Positions 1-5,999 are shown, numbered from the stretch's first letter. The stretch is 6,510 nucleotides of DNA from Acetatifactor sp. (GCA_024699575.1 JAILPF010000065.1:1-6510); one strand, 5' to 3'. Notes: a model not told the origin generated them from the sequence alone. Translations and numbers: made by a program.

Positions 1-1054
1 TGGAGGATACCATGGACATTTTGACAGGTTGAGCATTGCATCTTTTATAAAAGATAATCAGACATTTACCAATAATGAATATGCATGGTATTCCTATGAT
101 TCTTTTCTGTTCAAAATGTGGGTGCAGACATCAATGGCACATAATATGGTAGTGGTGGATGGTAGAATGCAGATGCCGGCACCTTGTAAATGTATTTATT
201 ATCATGATGGGGCTGATTTTAAGGCGGTTGCGGCACAAACGATTTCCAGATGGTGTGATCCGCCTTATGGTGGGCAGACACCCTATCCGTACATTTTCCC
301 GGAGGAAAAATGTATAAGAGAGGGACGTCAGATTCTTCCACCCCTTCAGGCACGTGAACAGGGTGCCATTGGGGAGTATTCCGAAGAAGTGTATGCAAAG
401 CGGTTATTGATCCTGTTTCATGGATATTGCATTACATGGGATTATTTGGAGGGAACAAAGGAACATGATTTTGATTGTTTATATCACCCTCATGGTGTTT
501 TTAGAAACGAAAATAATCTCAAATTTGATACATACAGAGAACGCTTTTCCGAGGATCCATATAATGCAGGACAATTTATTTTACACTGTTATACAGCGCT
601 GTGCGACGGAACGGTGCGGTTAGCTTTCCACGATGCACAACCTAGAGTCAATCCTAATGATATTATAGATTTTGTAAAGGAAAGCGCAGTTTGGAGAGTC
701 TGCCCTCAAGTGGGAGAAGTAACCCTTGCAAGATATCCTCAGAGCGCAGATAATTTTACAGCGGAAAATATTGAGCAGACTAGAGCATACTGGCATCAAG
801 GATTAAAGAAAACCGTAAGTTTTCATTCTCATGGAACATCTGCAAGATTTGTCACAATATTAGAAATAGGAGAAAACACAGATATTTTGAAAAGTGCAAC
901 CATGCAGAAGGATGGTACTCTTAAGCTATCGGAAGCTGATGGGCAGGAATGGACAGTGTCCGTAGAGGGTATGGATGCACGAGGAGAAGAGATCCGTGTG
1001 AAGGTTGTAAGGGAAGATTATGAAAATTGCGTTAATACAGACAAAACAGAATGA
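1..1054 (+). CDS. Heparinase II/III-family polysaccharide lyase, C-terminal part (5' end outside window)
   Basis: The reading frame is open from the left edge (first whole codon at base 2) and gives about 350 residues, so the N-terminal alpha/alpha-toroid half is missing. A TTG at 29 is not the start, because the codons before it encode GGYHGHFDR, which fits the family's conserved metal-site region (usually GH-x-D-x-L-S). Other family marks are AHNMVVVDGRMQ around fragment residues 46-57 (HN-T-VVVDG-x-Q in relatives) and the beta-sandwich stretch KRLLILFHGYCITWDYLEG followed by H-x-FD. Family members cleave uronic-acid-containing polysaccharides or oligosaccharides by beta-elimination, and the His and Asp residues of these motifs help hold zinc in characterised heparinase II-like enzymes. 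The substrate (heparinoid, alginate, other uronan) cannot be read from this fragment, nor can the presence of a signal peptide. By eye its codon use is more AT-rich than that of the following gene. It overlaps the downstream hydrolase by 35 bases, so the two are very likely co-transcribed. Confidence 0.85.
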   Translation, partial: GGYHGHFDRLSIASFIKDNQTFTNNEYAWYSYDSFLFKMWVQTSMAHNMVVVDGRMQMPAPCKCIYYHDGADFKAVAAQTISRWCDPPYGGQTPYPYIFPEEKCIREGRQILPPLQAREQGAIGEYSEEVYAKRLLILFHGYCITWDYLEGTKEHDFDCLYHPHGVFRNENNLKFDTYRERFSEDPYNAGQFILHCYTALCDGTVRLAFHDAQPRVNPNDIIDFVKESAVWRVCPQVGEVTLARYPQSADNFTAENIEQTRAYWHQGLKKTVSFHSHGTSARFVTILEIGENTDILKSATMQKDGTLKLSEADGQEWTVSVEGMDARGEEIRVKVVREDYENCVNTDKTE

Positions 1055-1787
1055 GTTGTATAATTTTATAAATCCGAATACGAGCTTTTCGCGGGAAAGG
1101 GCATTGGAACTGCAAAATGAAATGTTGGAACAGTTTTTTACTCTTGCAAATCGGCTGGAAACGGACTGCGATCTGATTGTCACGTCGGAGGCTATTAATT
1201 TCTGCGGGGAGGGATATGCGCTGCCCGGAGAGTATGCATCTTACATACCGGGGTATCCGGAGGATGAGATCTTTGCAAGACTCGGGAAAGTTGCTGCAAA
1301 AAAGGGGGCGTGGCTGGTAGCCGGGGTGTATAACCGTCGTATTACCCAGGATGGGGAGCAAAAATGTTATAATTCTGCTGTCATTTATAACAGGCAGGGA
1401 GAACTGGTAGCTCTGTACGACAAAATACATTTGACAGATGGTGAAAAAGAGAATCTGACAGCCGGCAGTTCTGCCGTAGTTGTGGAGACCGATATGGGAA
1501 AAATGGGTGTTGCGATATGCTTTGATATGCAGTTTCCAGACGTATGCCGGAAATGTAAAGAGAAAGGAGCCAAATTTATGGCGGTGCCTACCTGGGGGTG
1601 GGAATCAAGTTACGGTTATCAGAGAATCCAGGAAATACAGATTCCGGTTATTGAGACAATGGCAGTACCGTACTGGATGGAGATTGAAGGAGAGCGTAGA
1701 CCAAGCGCTGTCATCGATCAAAACTGTCGAATCCTGGCAGAGGGGAGCCGTGACAAGGCGGAGATTATTTATGGTTGGATTTACTAG
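1020..1787 (+). CDS. Carbon-nitrogen hydrolase (nitrilase superfamily amidase)
   Basis: This is a complete 255-residue cytoplasmic protein with no signal peptide. The nitrilase-superfamily catalytic triad is visible in order: Glu57 in VTSEAIN, Lys135 in YDKIHL, and Cys167 in AICFDMQFPD, the last being the typical nucleophile elbow. The N-terminal MKIALIQ strand and the final SAVIDQNCRILAEG segment also fit. Family members hydrolyse non-peptide C-N bonds (amides, carbamoyl groups, nitriles) through a cysteine thioester. The length is near the lower end for single-domain members, with a short C-terminus. The ATG at 1020 has a good Shine-Dalgarno (TAAGGGAAG, about 1008-1016) inside the upstream lyase gene, and the 35-base overlap suggests translational coupling. 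Linkage to a polysaccharide lyase suggests action on an amide of a sugar or uronic acid released by the lyase, but that is inference. A general omega-amidase or carbamoylase role is equally possible. Family call is firm; substrate unknown. Confidence 0.88.
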   Translation: MKIALIQTKQNELYNFINPNTSFSRERALELQNEMLEQFFTLANRLETDCDLIVTSEAINFCGEGYALPGEYASYIPGYPEDEIFARLGKVAAKKGAWLVAGVYNRRITQDGEQKCYNSAVIYNRQGELVALYDKIHLTDGEKENLTAGSSAVVVETDMGKMGVAICFDMQFPDVCRKCKEKGAKFMAVPTWGWESSYGYQRIQEIQIPVIETMAVPYWMEIEGERRPSAVIDQNCRILAEGSRDKAEIIYGWIY

Positions 1788-1795
1788 CATTTTTC

Positions 1796-1836
1796 CGTAA
1801 TAAAGGGATAACTTATTGAGTTATCCCTTTATTATG
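1796..1836 (+). terminator. Intrinsic terminator after the lyase-hydrolase operon
   Basis: An inverted repeat begins 8 bases after the hydrolase stop codon. Arms at 1796-1813 and 1819-1836 pair over 18 positions with one G-U and a 5-base loop. The core GGGATAACT/AGTTATCCC is followed by TTTATTAT and preceded by an A-rich stretch, the layout of a Rho-independent terminator whose A and U tracts also pair. It separates the lyase operon from the manA operon. Confidence 0.85.
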
Positions 1837-1845
1837 TGGTATAAT
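1816..1845 (+). promoter_or_regulatory. Possible upstream promoter for manA, overlapping the terminator
   Basis: A TTGAGT (1816-1821) is followed after 18 bases by a perfect TATAAT (1840-1845). The -35 box lies in the 3' arm of the terminator hairpin. The -10 is consensus, but the -35 matches TTGACA at only four of six positions, and a better candidate promoter lies about 50 bases further downstream. It could be a secondary start site for manA. Confidence 0.35.
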
Positions 1846-1890
1846 TGATAAGTTGAATCAGCAAATTACAGTAAAAAATAAGAAACCCTA

Positions 1891-1920
1891 TTGACGAAAT
1901 ATACCATTAAATGATATAAA
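1891..1920 (+). promoter_or_regulatory. Likely main promoter of manA-fructokinase operon
   Basis: TTGACG (1891-1896) and TATAAA (1915-1920) are separated by 18 bases, close to the housekeeping sigma consensus. Transcription would begin near 1927, leaving a short leader of about 30 bases before the manA ATG. The -10 box sits inside the 9-bp repeat array at 1900-1935, so a protein bound to those repeats would block or affect RNA polymerase directly. Confidence 0.65.
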
Positions 1921-1935
1921 TGGTATAAATGATAT
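1900..1935 (+). repeat. 9-bp repeat array over the manA promoter, candidate operator
   Basis: Three head-to-tail 9-mers lie back to back: AAATGATAT (1909-1917), AAATGGTAT (1918-1926) and AAATGATAT (1927-1935). The outer two are identical and the middle differs by one base. Directly before them TATACCATT (1900-1908) is the exact reverse complement of AATGGTATA (1919-1927), giving a 9-bp inverted repeat with a 10-base spacer. The array covers the spacer end, the -10 box and the predicted start of transcription. This is where a repressor operator would be expected; the neighbouring AraR-like regulator is an obvious but unproven candidate. The sequence is AT-rich, which raises the chance of fortuitous repeats. 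Confidence 0.55.
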
Positions 1936-1956
1936 ATTCATTGGAGGAAAAATATC

Positions 1957-2907
1957 ATGGAAAATGCGACAGAACTCATTTTTTTAAATCCTGTTTTTAC
2001 CCATAATATATGGGGTGGAACAAAATTGCATGATGAGTTTGGTTATGAAGTGGAAGGAACGGATATTGGTGAATGCTGGGGAATTTCAGCGCATCCCAAT
2101 GGAGATGACACCATCCGGGATGGTAAATATTCCGGGAAGCATTTATCCGAATTATGGAAGGAACATCCGGAGTTATTTGGGAATCTGAACTATGACAGAT
2201 ACCCATTGCTTATTAAGATTATTGATGCAAAAGATGATTTGAGTATACAGGTACATCCGTCGGATGAATATGCGAAAGTACATGAGAACGGTTCTTTTGG
2301 AAAGACAGAATGCTGGTATGTATTGGATTGCCCGGAGGATGCCACCCTGGTTGTGGGTCACCATGCAAAGAATAAAGAAGAATTGAAGGACATGATTCAT
2401 AACGGCAGATGGAATCAATTCATTCGTGAAATCCCTGTCAAGAAAGGTGATTTCATTCAGATTGACCCCGGAACGGTTCACGCAATTAAAGGTGGACTGT
2501 TGATTCTGGAGACACAGCAGAACAGTGACATTACATACAGGGTATATGATTACGACAGATTATCCAACGGTAAGCCAAGAGAACTGCATATCGATAAGAG
2601 TATTGATGTAATAGAAGTACCTGCCAAAACAGTGGAAAACAGTATCAAAAACGTAGAAAAAGTGGAATCCGACAAGCTGGTAGAGCTTTACAGCTGTGAG
2701 TATTATCAGATTTTTAAACTGACGGTACAGACGGAAGTAACCTTCAAACAGGACTATCCATTTTTGAATTTGTCAGTGATTGCCGGTGAAGGAACAGTCA
2801 ACGGAATCAAAGTCAAAAAGGGTGATCATTTTATTGCAACAAGTGATTGTGAATCCATTCATTTGCAAGGAAAACTGGATGTGATTGCATCAACAGTTTC
2901 AAAATAA
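1957..2907 (+). CDS. manA: Mannose-6-phosphate isomerase, class I (short form)
   Basis: This 316-residue cytoplasmic zinc enzyme interconverts mannose 6-phosphate and fructose 6-phosphate. The length matches Bacillus-type short ManA/GmuF proteins and is shorter than the ~390-residue enterobacterial type. The cupin metal site is complete: Gln98 and His100 in LSIQVHPSDEYA, Glu118 in GKTECWYVL, and His175 in IDPGTVHAIKGG. The catalytic-region sequence TYRVYDYDR (residues 193-201) and an early WGG (residues 19-21) are also family marks. The second half (about 225-316) is a degenerate cupin-like domain. The ATG at 1957 has a strong GGAGG (1943-1947) nine bases upstream. It is followed by a fructokinase 35 bases later, matching the functional pairing seen in the Bacillus subtilis glucomannan operon (gmuE/gmuF). 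Expression is likely controlled through the repeat array overlapping its promoter. Confidence 0.95.
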   Translation: MENATELIFLNPVFTHNIWGGTKLHDEFGYEVEGTDIGECWGISAHPNGDDTIRDGKYSGKHLSELWKEHPELFGNLNYDRYPLLIKIIDAKDDLSIQVHPSDEYAKVHENGSFGKTECWYVLDCPEDATLVVGHHAKNKEELKDMIHNGRWNQFIREIPVKKGDFIQIDPGTVHAIKGGLLILETQQNSDITYRVYDYDRLSNGKPRELHIDKSIDVIEVPAKTVENSIKNVEKVESDKLVELYSCEYYQIFKLTVQTEVTFKQDYPFLNLSVIAGEGTVNGIKVKKGDHFIATSDCESIHLQGKLDVIASTVSK

Positions 2908-2909
2908 AC

Positions 2910-2927
2910 GAGATTTATAAAAATCTC
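2910..2927 (+). other. Small intercistronic stem-loop between manA and fructokinase
   Basis: GAGATTT (2910-2916) and AAATCTC (2921-2927) form a perfect 7-bp stem with a 4-base ATAA loop, ending two bases before the GGAGG (2930-2934) of the next gene. It has no U tract, so it is not a terminator. It might tune translation initiation or mRNA stability between the two cistrons, but stems of this size also arise by chance. Confidence 0.4.
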
Positions 2928-2942
2928 CGGGAGGAAAATATT

Positions 2943-3818
2943 ATGAGAATAGGTGCATTGGAAGCCGGCGGAACCAAAATGGTGTGTGCAGTGGGAGATG
3001 AGAGTGGAGAAATCTTTGAGAGAATTTCCATTCCTACAGAGTCTCCAGAGATTACAATGCCTAAGATTAAGGATTATTTTAAGAAAAAAAACATTGAGGC
3101 ACTGGGAATCGGATGTTTTGGTCCCATTAACTTAAACAAGAAATCAGAGACATATGGTTACATTACGAGTACCCCAAAGCTTGCATGGAGAAATTATAAT
3201 ATTGTCGGAGCATTGAAAGAAGCATTAGGCGTTCCGGTTGGATTTGATACCGATGTAAACGGTTCCATGCTCGGTGAAGCAATTTACGGATGTGCAAAAG
3301 ATGTGGACAACGCGATTTACATCACCGTCGGAACAGGTGTGGGACTTGGCGTATATATCAATAAACAGCTTTTGCATGGGGCAATGCATCCCGAGGCAGG
3401 CCATATCCTGATGGCGAGACACGCTTCTGATGCATATGCAGGAAAATGTCCGTATCATAAAACCTGTCTGGAGGGACTGGCAGCAGGACCTGCAATCGAG
3501 GAGAGATGGGGTAAAAAAGGTGTGGAGCTTCAGGATCGCGATGAAGTCTGGAAGCTGGAAGCACATTATATTGCTCAGGCAATTGTGAACTACATTTATG
3601 TATACTCCCCGCAGAAAATTATCCTCGGCGGCGGAGTAATGCATCAGGAGCAGCTTTTCCCGATGATTCGCAAGGAAGTGGAAAAGCTGAACAACGGATA
3701 TATATCATTGGATGTGCTGGGTAATCTGGACAAGTATATTGTACCTGCAAGCCTGAACGACAATCAGGGAATCATGGGTGCGATTGCGCTGGGATATCAG
3801 GCAGCCAACGAAAAATAA
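2943..3818 (+). CDS. scrK: ROK-family fructokinase (ScrK/GmuE/YdhR type)
   Basis: The product is a 291-residue cytoplasmic sugar kinase expected to phosphorylate fructose (possibly also mannose) at position 6 with ATP. It carries the N-terminal phosphate-binding loop as EAGGTK (residues 7-12), typical of the YdhR-like fructokinase branch rather than the DxGGT of glucokinases. The probable catalytic base is Asp104 in FDTDVNGS, with a second ATP-binding strand TVGTGVGLG (128-136). The zinc site of the ROK family is present as His154 (EAGH) plus Cys169, His172 and Cys175 (KCPYHKTC). LEGLAAGPAIEERWG and KIILGGGVM are strongly shared with Bacillus YdhR/GmuE as I recall that sequence. The ATG at 2943 has GGAGG at 2930-2934. 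It forms a two-gene operon with manA and yields fructose 6-phosphate, the same product ManA makes from mannose 6-phosphate. The stop codon lies within a 14-bp AT palindrome just before the next promoter. Confidence 0.92.
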   Translation: MRIGALEAGGTKMVCAVGDESGEIFERISIPTESPEITMPKIKDYFKKKNIEALGIGCFGPINLNKKSETYGYITSTPKLAWRNYNIVGALKEALGVPVGFDTDVNGSMLGEAIYGCAKDVDNAIYITVGTGVGLGVYINKQLLHGAMHPEAGHILMARHASDAYAGKCPYHKTCLEGLAAGPAIEERWGKKGVELQDRDEVWKLEAHYIAQAIVNYIYVYSPQKIILGGGVMHQEQLFPMIRKEVEKLNNGYISLDVLGNLDKYIVPASLNDNQGIMGAIALGYQAANEK

Positions 3819-3863
3819 TATTATTTGACATATGTTCATGTAAAACGATATAATAAATAATAT
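3813..3863 (+). repeat. AT-rich palindrome and direct repeat flanking the regulator promoter
   Basis: AAATAAT/ATTATTT (3813-3826) is a perfect 14-bp palindrome touching the -35 box. Its first nine bases AAATAATAT recur at 3855-3863, just past the -10 box. The copies are 42 bases apart, about four helical turns, bracketing the promoter. A reversed ATAACATTT (3862-3870; AAATGTTAT on the minus strand) resembles the 9-mers in the manA promoter. This could be an autoregulatory operator, but low sequence complexity makes it uncertain. Confidence 0.3.
3825..3854 (+). promoter_or_regulatory. Promoter of the AraR-like regulator gene
   Basis: Perfect TTGACA (3825-3830) and perfect TATAAT (3849-3854) boxes are separated by 18 bases, giving a predicted start near 3861 and a leader of about 30 bases. 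The spacer begins with a short palindrome ACATATGT (3828-3835) overlapping the -35 box. The fully consensus boxes suggest a promoter that is strong unless repressed, as expected for an autoregulated repressor gene. No separate terminator is seen between the fructokinase stop and this promoter, so readthrough from manA is possible. Confidence 0.8.
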
Positions 3864-3892
3864 AACATTTCATTGAGGGCAAAAGGTAAGAT

Positions 3893-5011
3893 ATGGAAAG
3901 AGAATTACTTTATAAGAAAATTTATGATGATTTAATTGATGGTATTCTAAATGGAACATATCCTTCCGGCTCCAAGCTTCCATCTGAGAAAGAGCTAATG
4001 GACCAATACAGTGTTAGCAGAATCACCAGTAAGAAAGCCTTGGAAATGCTGGCTGATCGCAATGTGATTGTCCGTATGCCCGGAAAAGGCTCCTTTGTTC
4101 TGGACAGCAGCAAAGTGGGAGAAGAGCCCAGCTTTACTCAGCCACTGCCGATTGAGTCAGAGAAGAGCAAGAAGATGATTGGAGTGGTTCTGGATTCCTT
4201 CGGAACAGTATTCGGATGTGATATTGTAGCCGGAATCGAGCATGAGTGCTGGTCCAAGAACTACAACATGGTTTTGAAATGTACCTACGGAAGCGTGGAT
4301 GATGAGGCAAAGGCAATCGACGAGCTGGTTAATCTCGGAGTGGATGGTATCATTCTGATGTGTGCTCAGGGAGAAGCCTACAACGCGAATGTGATGAAGC
4401 TTTCCATTGAGAAATTCCCGATGGTACTGATTGACAGAGAGTTGAAAGGGTTACCGATTCCGTTTGTTGGCACAGACAACTATGCAGCTGCAAGAGAACT
4501 GGTTGACATTCTGGTTGACGAGGGACATACCGATATCTGCTTTGTATCCAGAGCGCCTTTGCAGACATCATCTGTTGCAAACAGATTCAGTGGATATAGA
4601 GATGCATTGATGGACCACAATATTTTGACGAATGAAGATATGTGGCTGACAGATTTGAATGAGATTTTTGACAGTACAGACGACCTCACGGATGCAGAGG
4701 ATCTGGCGATGAAGGAAATCGAACAGTATGTGGAAAAGCATCCTCAGGTATCAGCGTATTTTGCGGTTGATGAAAGTATGGGAGCCATGACCTATAAGGT
4801 TCTGCAGCAGATGGGACTGGGGAATAAAAAGGAAGTTGTTTTCTTTGATGGAATCGAGGAAAGATTTAATTTCCATCCGAACTTTACACACGTTATGCAG
4901 GGACAGTATATGATTGGCGCCGTTTCGGTTAAGACCCTGTGCCGTATCATCAAAGGAAAAGAAGTGGAGTCACAGAACTACATTCCTTATACCATTGTAA
5001 GAAAGAAATAG
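3893..5011 (+). CDS. AraR-like transcriptional regulator (GntR DNA-binding domain, LacI-type sugar-binding domain)
   Basis: This 372-residue protein matches the ~360-residue AraR architecture. Residues 5-72 form a GntR winged helix: LLYKKIYDDLIDGILNGTY, then SGSKLPSEKELMDQYSVSR with the recognition helix (SVSRITSKKALEML), then the wing PGKGSFV. A linker of about 20 residues follows. From residue 95 (KKMIGVVLDSFG) to the end it reads as a LacI/periplasmic-binding-like effector domain, with DGIILM (151-156), PMVLIDRELKGLPIPFVGTDN (176-196), RFSGYRDAL (231-239) and AYFAVDESMGAM (288-299). Such proteins are usually repressors released by a small sugar. A weak AAAGG (3882-3886) lies six bases before the ATG. 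Its position right after manA-scrK and its own promoter suggest it controls that operon and perhaps itself. The effector is unknown; mannose, fructose or a glycan-derived sugar are guesses. Confidence 0.9.
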   Translation: MERELLYKKIYDDLIDGILNGTYPSGSKLPSEKELMDQYSVSRITSKKALEMLADRNVIVRMPGKGSFVLDSSKVGEEPSFTQPLPIESEKSKKMIGVVLDSFGTVFGCDIVAGIEHECWSKNYNMVLKCTYGSVDDEAKAIDELVNLGVDGIILMCAQGEAYNANVMKLSIEKFPMVLIDRELKGLPIPFVGTDNYAAARELVDILVDEGHTDICFVSRAPLQTSSVANRFSGYRDALMDHNILTNEDMWLTDLNEIFDSTDDLTDAEDLAMKEIEQYVEKHPQVSAYFAVDESMGAMTYKVLQQMGLGNKKEVVFFDGIEERFNFHPNFTHVMQGQYMIGAVSVKTLCRIIKGKEVESQNYIPYTIVRKK

Positions 5012-5015
5012 AAAA

Positions 5016-5051
5016 ATGGTTGGCAGAACTTTCCAAAGGGAAGCCAACCAT
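5016..5051 (+). other. Intergenic hairpin between regulator and second ROK gene
   Basis: ATGGTTGGC (5016-5024) and GCCAACCAT (5043-5051) form a perfect 9-bp stem with an 18-base loop, starting five bases after the regulator stop codon. The following + strand sequence is A-rich (AATCAAAAAAG), not U-rich, so this is not a classical intrinsic terminator in the direction of the genes. It may act as an mRNA processing or stability element, or a partial barrier that lowers expression of the downstream ROK-GntR pair. Confidence 0.55.
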
Positions 5052-5064
5052 AATCAAAAAAGTA

Positions 5065-5080
5065 AAATGTCATAACATTA
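5065..5080 (+). repeat. Short inverted repeat upstream of the second ROK gene
   Basis: AATGT (5066-5070) and ACATT (5075-5079) form a 5-bp dyad with a 4-base spacer. Its right half, ATAACATTA (5072-5080), reads TAATGTTAT on the minus strand and so fits the AATG-N-TAT core found at the manA promoter. No convincing -35/-10 pair accompanies it, so it is only a weak operator candidate. Confidence 0.25.
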
Positions 5081-5099
5081 GGACAAAGGCGGGTAATCA

Positions 5100-5999
5100 A
5101 TGTTTACAATCATGTTGGATGTGGGAGGCACAGAAATTAAAGCGGGAATTGCAGATGAGACGGGGGAACTGGTGGGAGAAATCAAACATTATCCTGCCAG
5201 GTCCGATAAGACTCAGAAGGAGATTTTTGATAATCTTTCAAAAATCATCAAAGAAAGGATGCTCTCCGTCTGGGGCAATAAAATCGGAGCAATCTCTATG
5301 GCATTCCCCGGTCCATTCGATTATGAAAAAGGAATCAGCTACATGCAAAATCTGGGAAAATATGAAAGCATTTACGGTGTATCCATTCCGGATGAACTGC
5401 AAAAAAGGATTCCGGAAATGGAAAATGTGAAAATCTGTTTTGCCCATGATGTGGAAGCGTTTGCAGTAGGTGCCTATCATAACGGTAAGACAGGTGGCAG
5501 AGGAAAGGCCATATTTGTATGCATCGGAACAGGTGCGGGGTCAGCTTTTGTGGAGAATGGAAAGGTATTGAAAGAACCACAAAGCGGTGTGCCGGAAAAC
5601 GGATGGATATACAATACCCCGTTTCGGGACACTGTCATTGATGATTACCTGTCTGTTCGCGGGCTGGATGCAATCTGTCAAAGGATTATGGAGAAGAGCT
5701 TAAGCGGTTTGGAGCTATATCAGCTCTGCATGTCCGGTAACAAGAATGCCCTTGCGGTTTACAAAGAATTTGGTGAGATTCTGGCAGACTGTCTGGTGGA
5801 TTTTCTGGATAAATATGTTCCGGATACATTGGTTTTCGGTGGACAGATTTCAAAAAGTTTTCTGTTTTTCGGAGACCGTGTCACTAAACTTTGCAGGGAG
5901 AAAAACATTAAAATTCTGATGGAGCCAGATACATCTTATCGAACTATGCAGGGGTTGTATATGATTGCGCAAAGGAGGAAAACGGATGGCATTTCATGA
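5100..5999 (+). CDS. ROK-family protein lacking the zinc-binding motif (putative sugar kinase)
   Basis: This 299-residue cytoplasmic protein has the ROK fold: DVGGTEIKAGI phosphate loop (residues 7-17), AFPGPFD (68-74), a likely catalytic Asp117 in CFAHDVEAFAVGA, a second ATP motif CIGTGAGSAF (141-150), and TLVFGGQIS (243-251). Where classic ROK kinases have GELGH followed by a CxCGxxGCxE zinc cluster, this protein has PENGWIYNTPFRD (165-177) running straight into DDYLSVRGL. The conserved His is therefore replaced (by Trp in the obvious alignment) and all cluster cysteines are absent. It may belong to a zinc-independent ROK branch with a different sugar, or be a sensor. The phosphate loops and Asp are intact, so kinase activity remains plausible. 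There is no DNA-binding domain, so it is not a NagC/XylR-type repressor. The ATG at 5100 has only a weak site (GGCGGG, 5088-5093). It probably relies on readthrough from the preceding regulator and overlaps the following regulator gene by 14 bases. Confidence 0.85.
   Translation: MFTIMLDVGGTEIKAGIADETGELVGEIKHYPARSDKTQKEIFDNLSKIIKERMLSVWGNKIGAISMAFPGPFDYEKGISYMQNLGKYESIYGVSIPDELQKRIPEMENVKICFAHDVEAFAVGAYHNGKTGGRGKAIFVCIGTGAGSAFVENGKVLKEPQSGVPENGWIYNTPFRDTVIDDYLSVRGLDAICQRIMEKSLSGLELYQLCMSGNKNALAVYKEFGEILADCLVDFLDKYVPDTLVFGGQISKSFLFFGDRVTKLCREKNIKILMEPDTSYRTMQGLYMIAQRRKTDGIS

Noticed and set aside
29..31. TTG as the start of the first gene
   Set aside because: The frame is open to the left edge and the upstream codons encode the conserved GH-x-D segment of heparinase II/III proteins, so this is an internal leucine codon.
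926..1573. Minus-strand open frames opposite the nitrilase-family gene
   Set aside because: They lie opposite a gene with an intact catalytic triad, and their translations show no domain pattern; they are shadows.
1846..1890. Possible small gene or leader RNA in the gap before manA
   Set aside because: No ribosome site with an open frame and no stable fold is visible; it is AT-rich spacer between the terminator and the main promoter.
3225..3644. 139-codon minus-strand open frame opposite the fructokinase
   Set aside because: It is antisense to the zinc and ATP motifs of a clear ROK kinase, and no promoter or protein family supports it.
3838..3853. Catabolite-control (cre-like) site ATGTAAAACG in the regulator promoter
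   Set aside because: Compared with WTGNAANCGNWNNCW it has one extra base before CG and lacks the conserved right-hand C, so it does not fit the consensus.
5016..5051. Hairpin as an intrinsic terminator for the regulator gene
   Set aside because: The + strand sequence after the stem is A-rich with no U tract. The U-rich side would serve only a minus-strand transcript, and no minus-strand gene is present.
4939..5430. 163-codon + strand open frame crossing the regulator-ROK gap
   Set aside because: It overlaps two well-supported genes in another frame, its translation is rich in basic and low-complexity stretches, and it matches no family I recognise.
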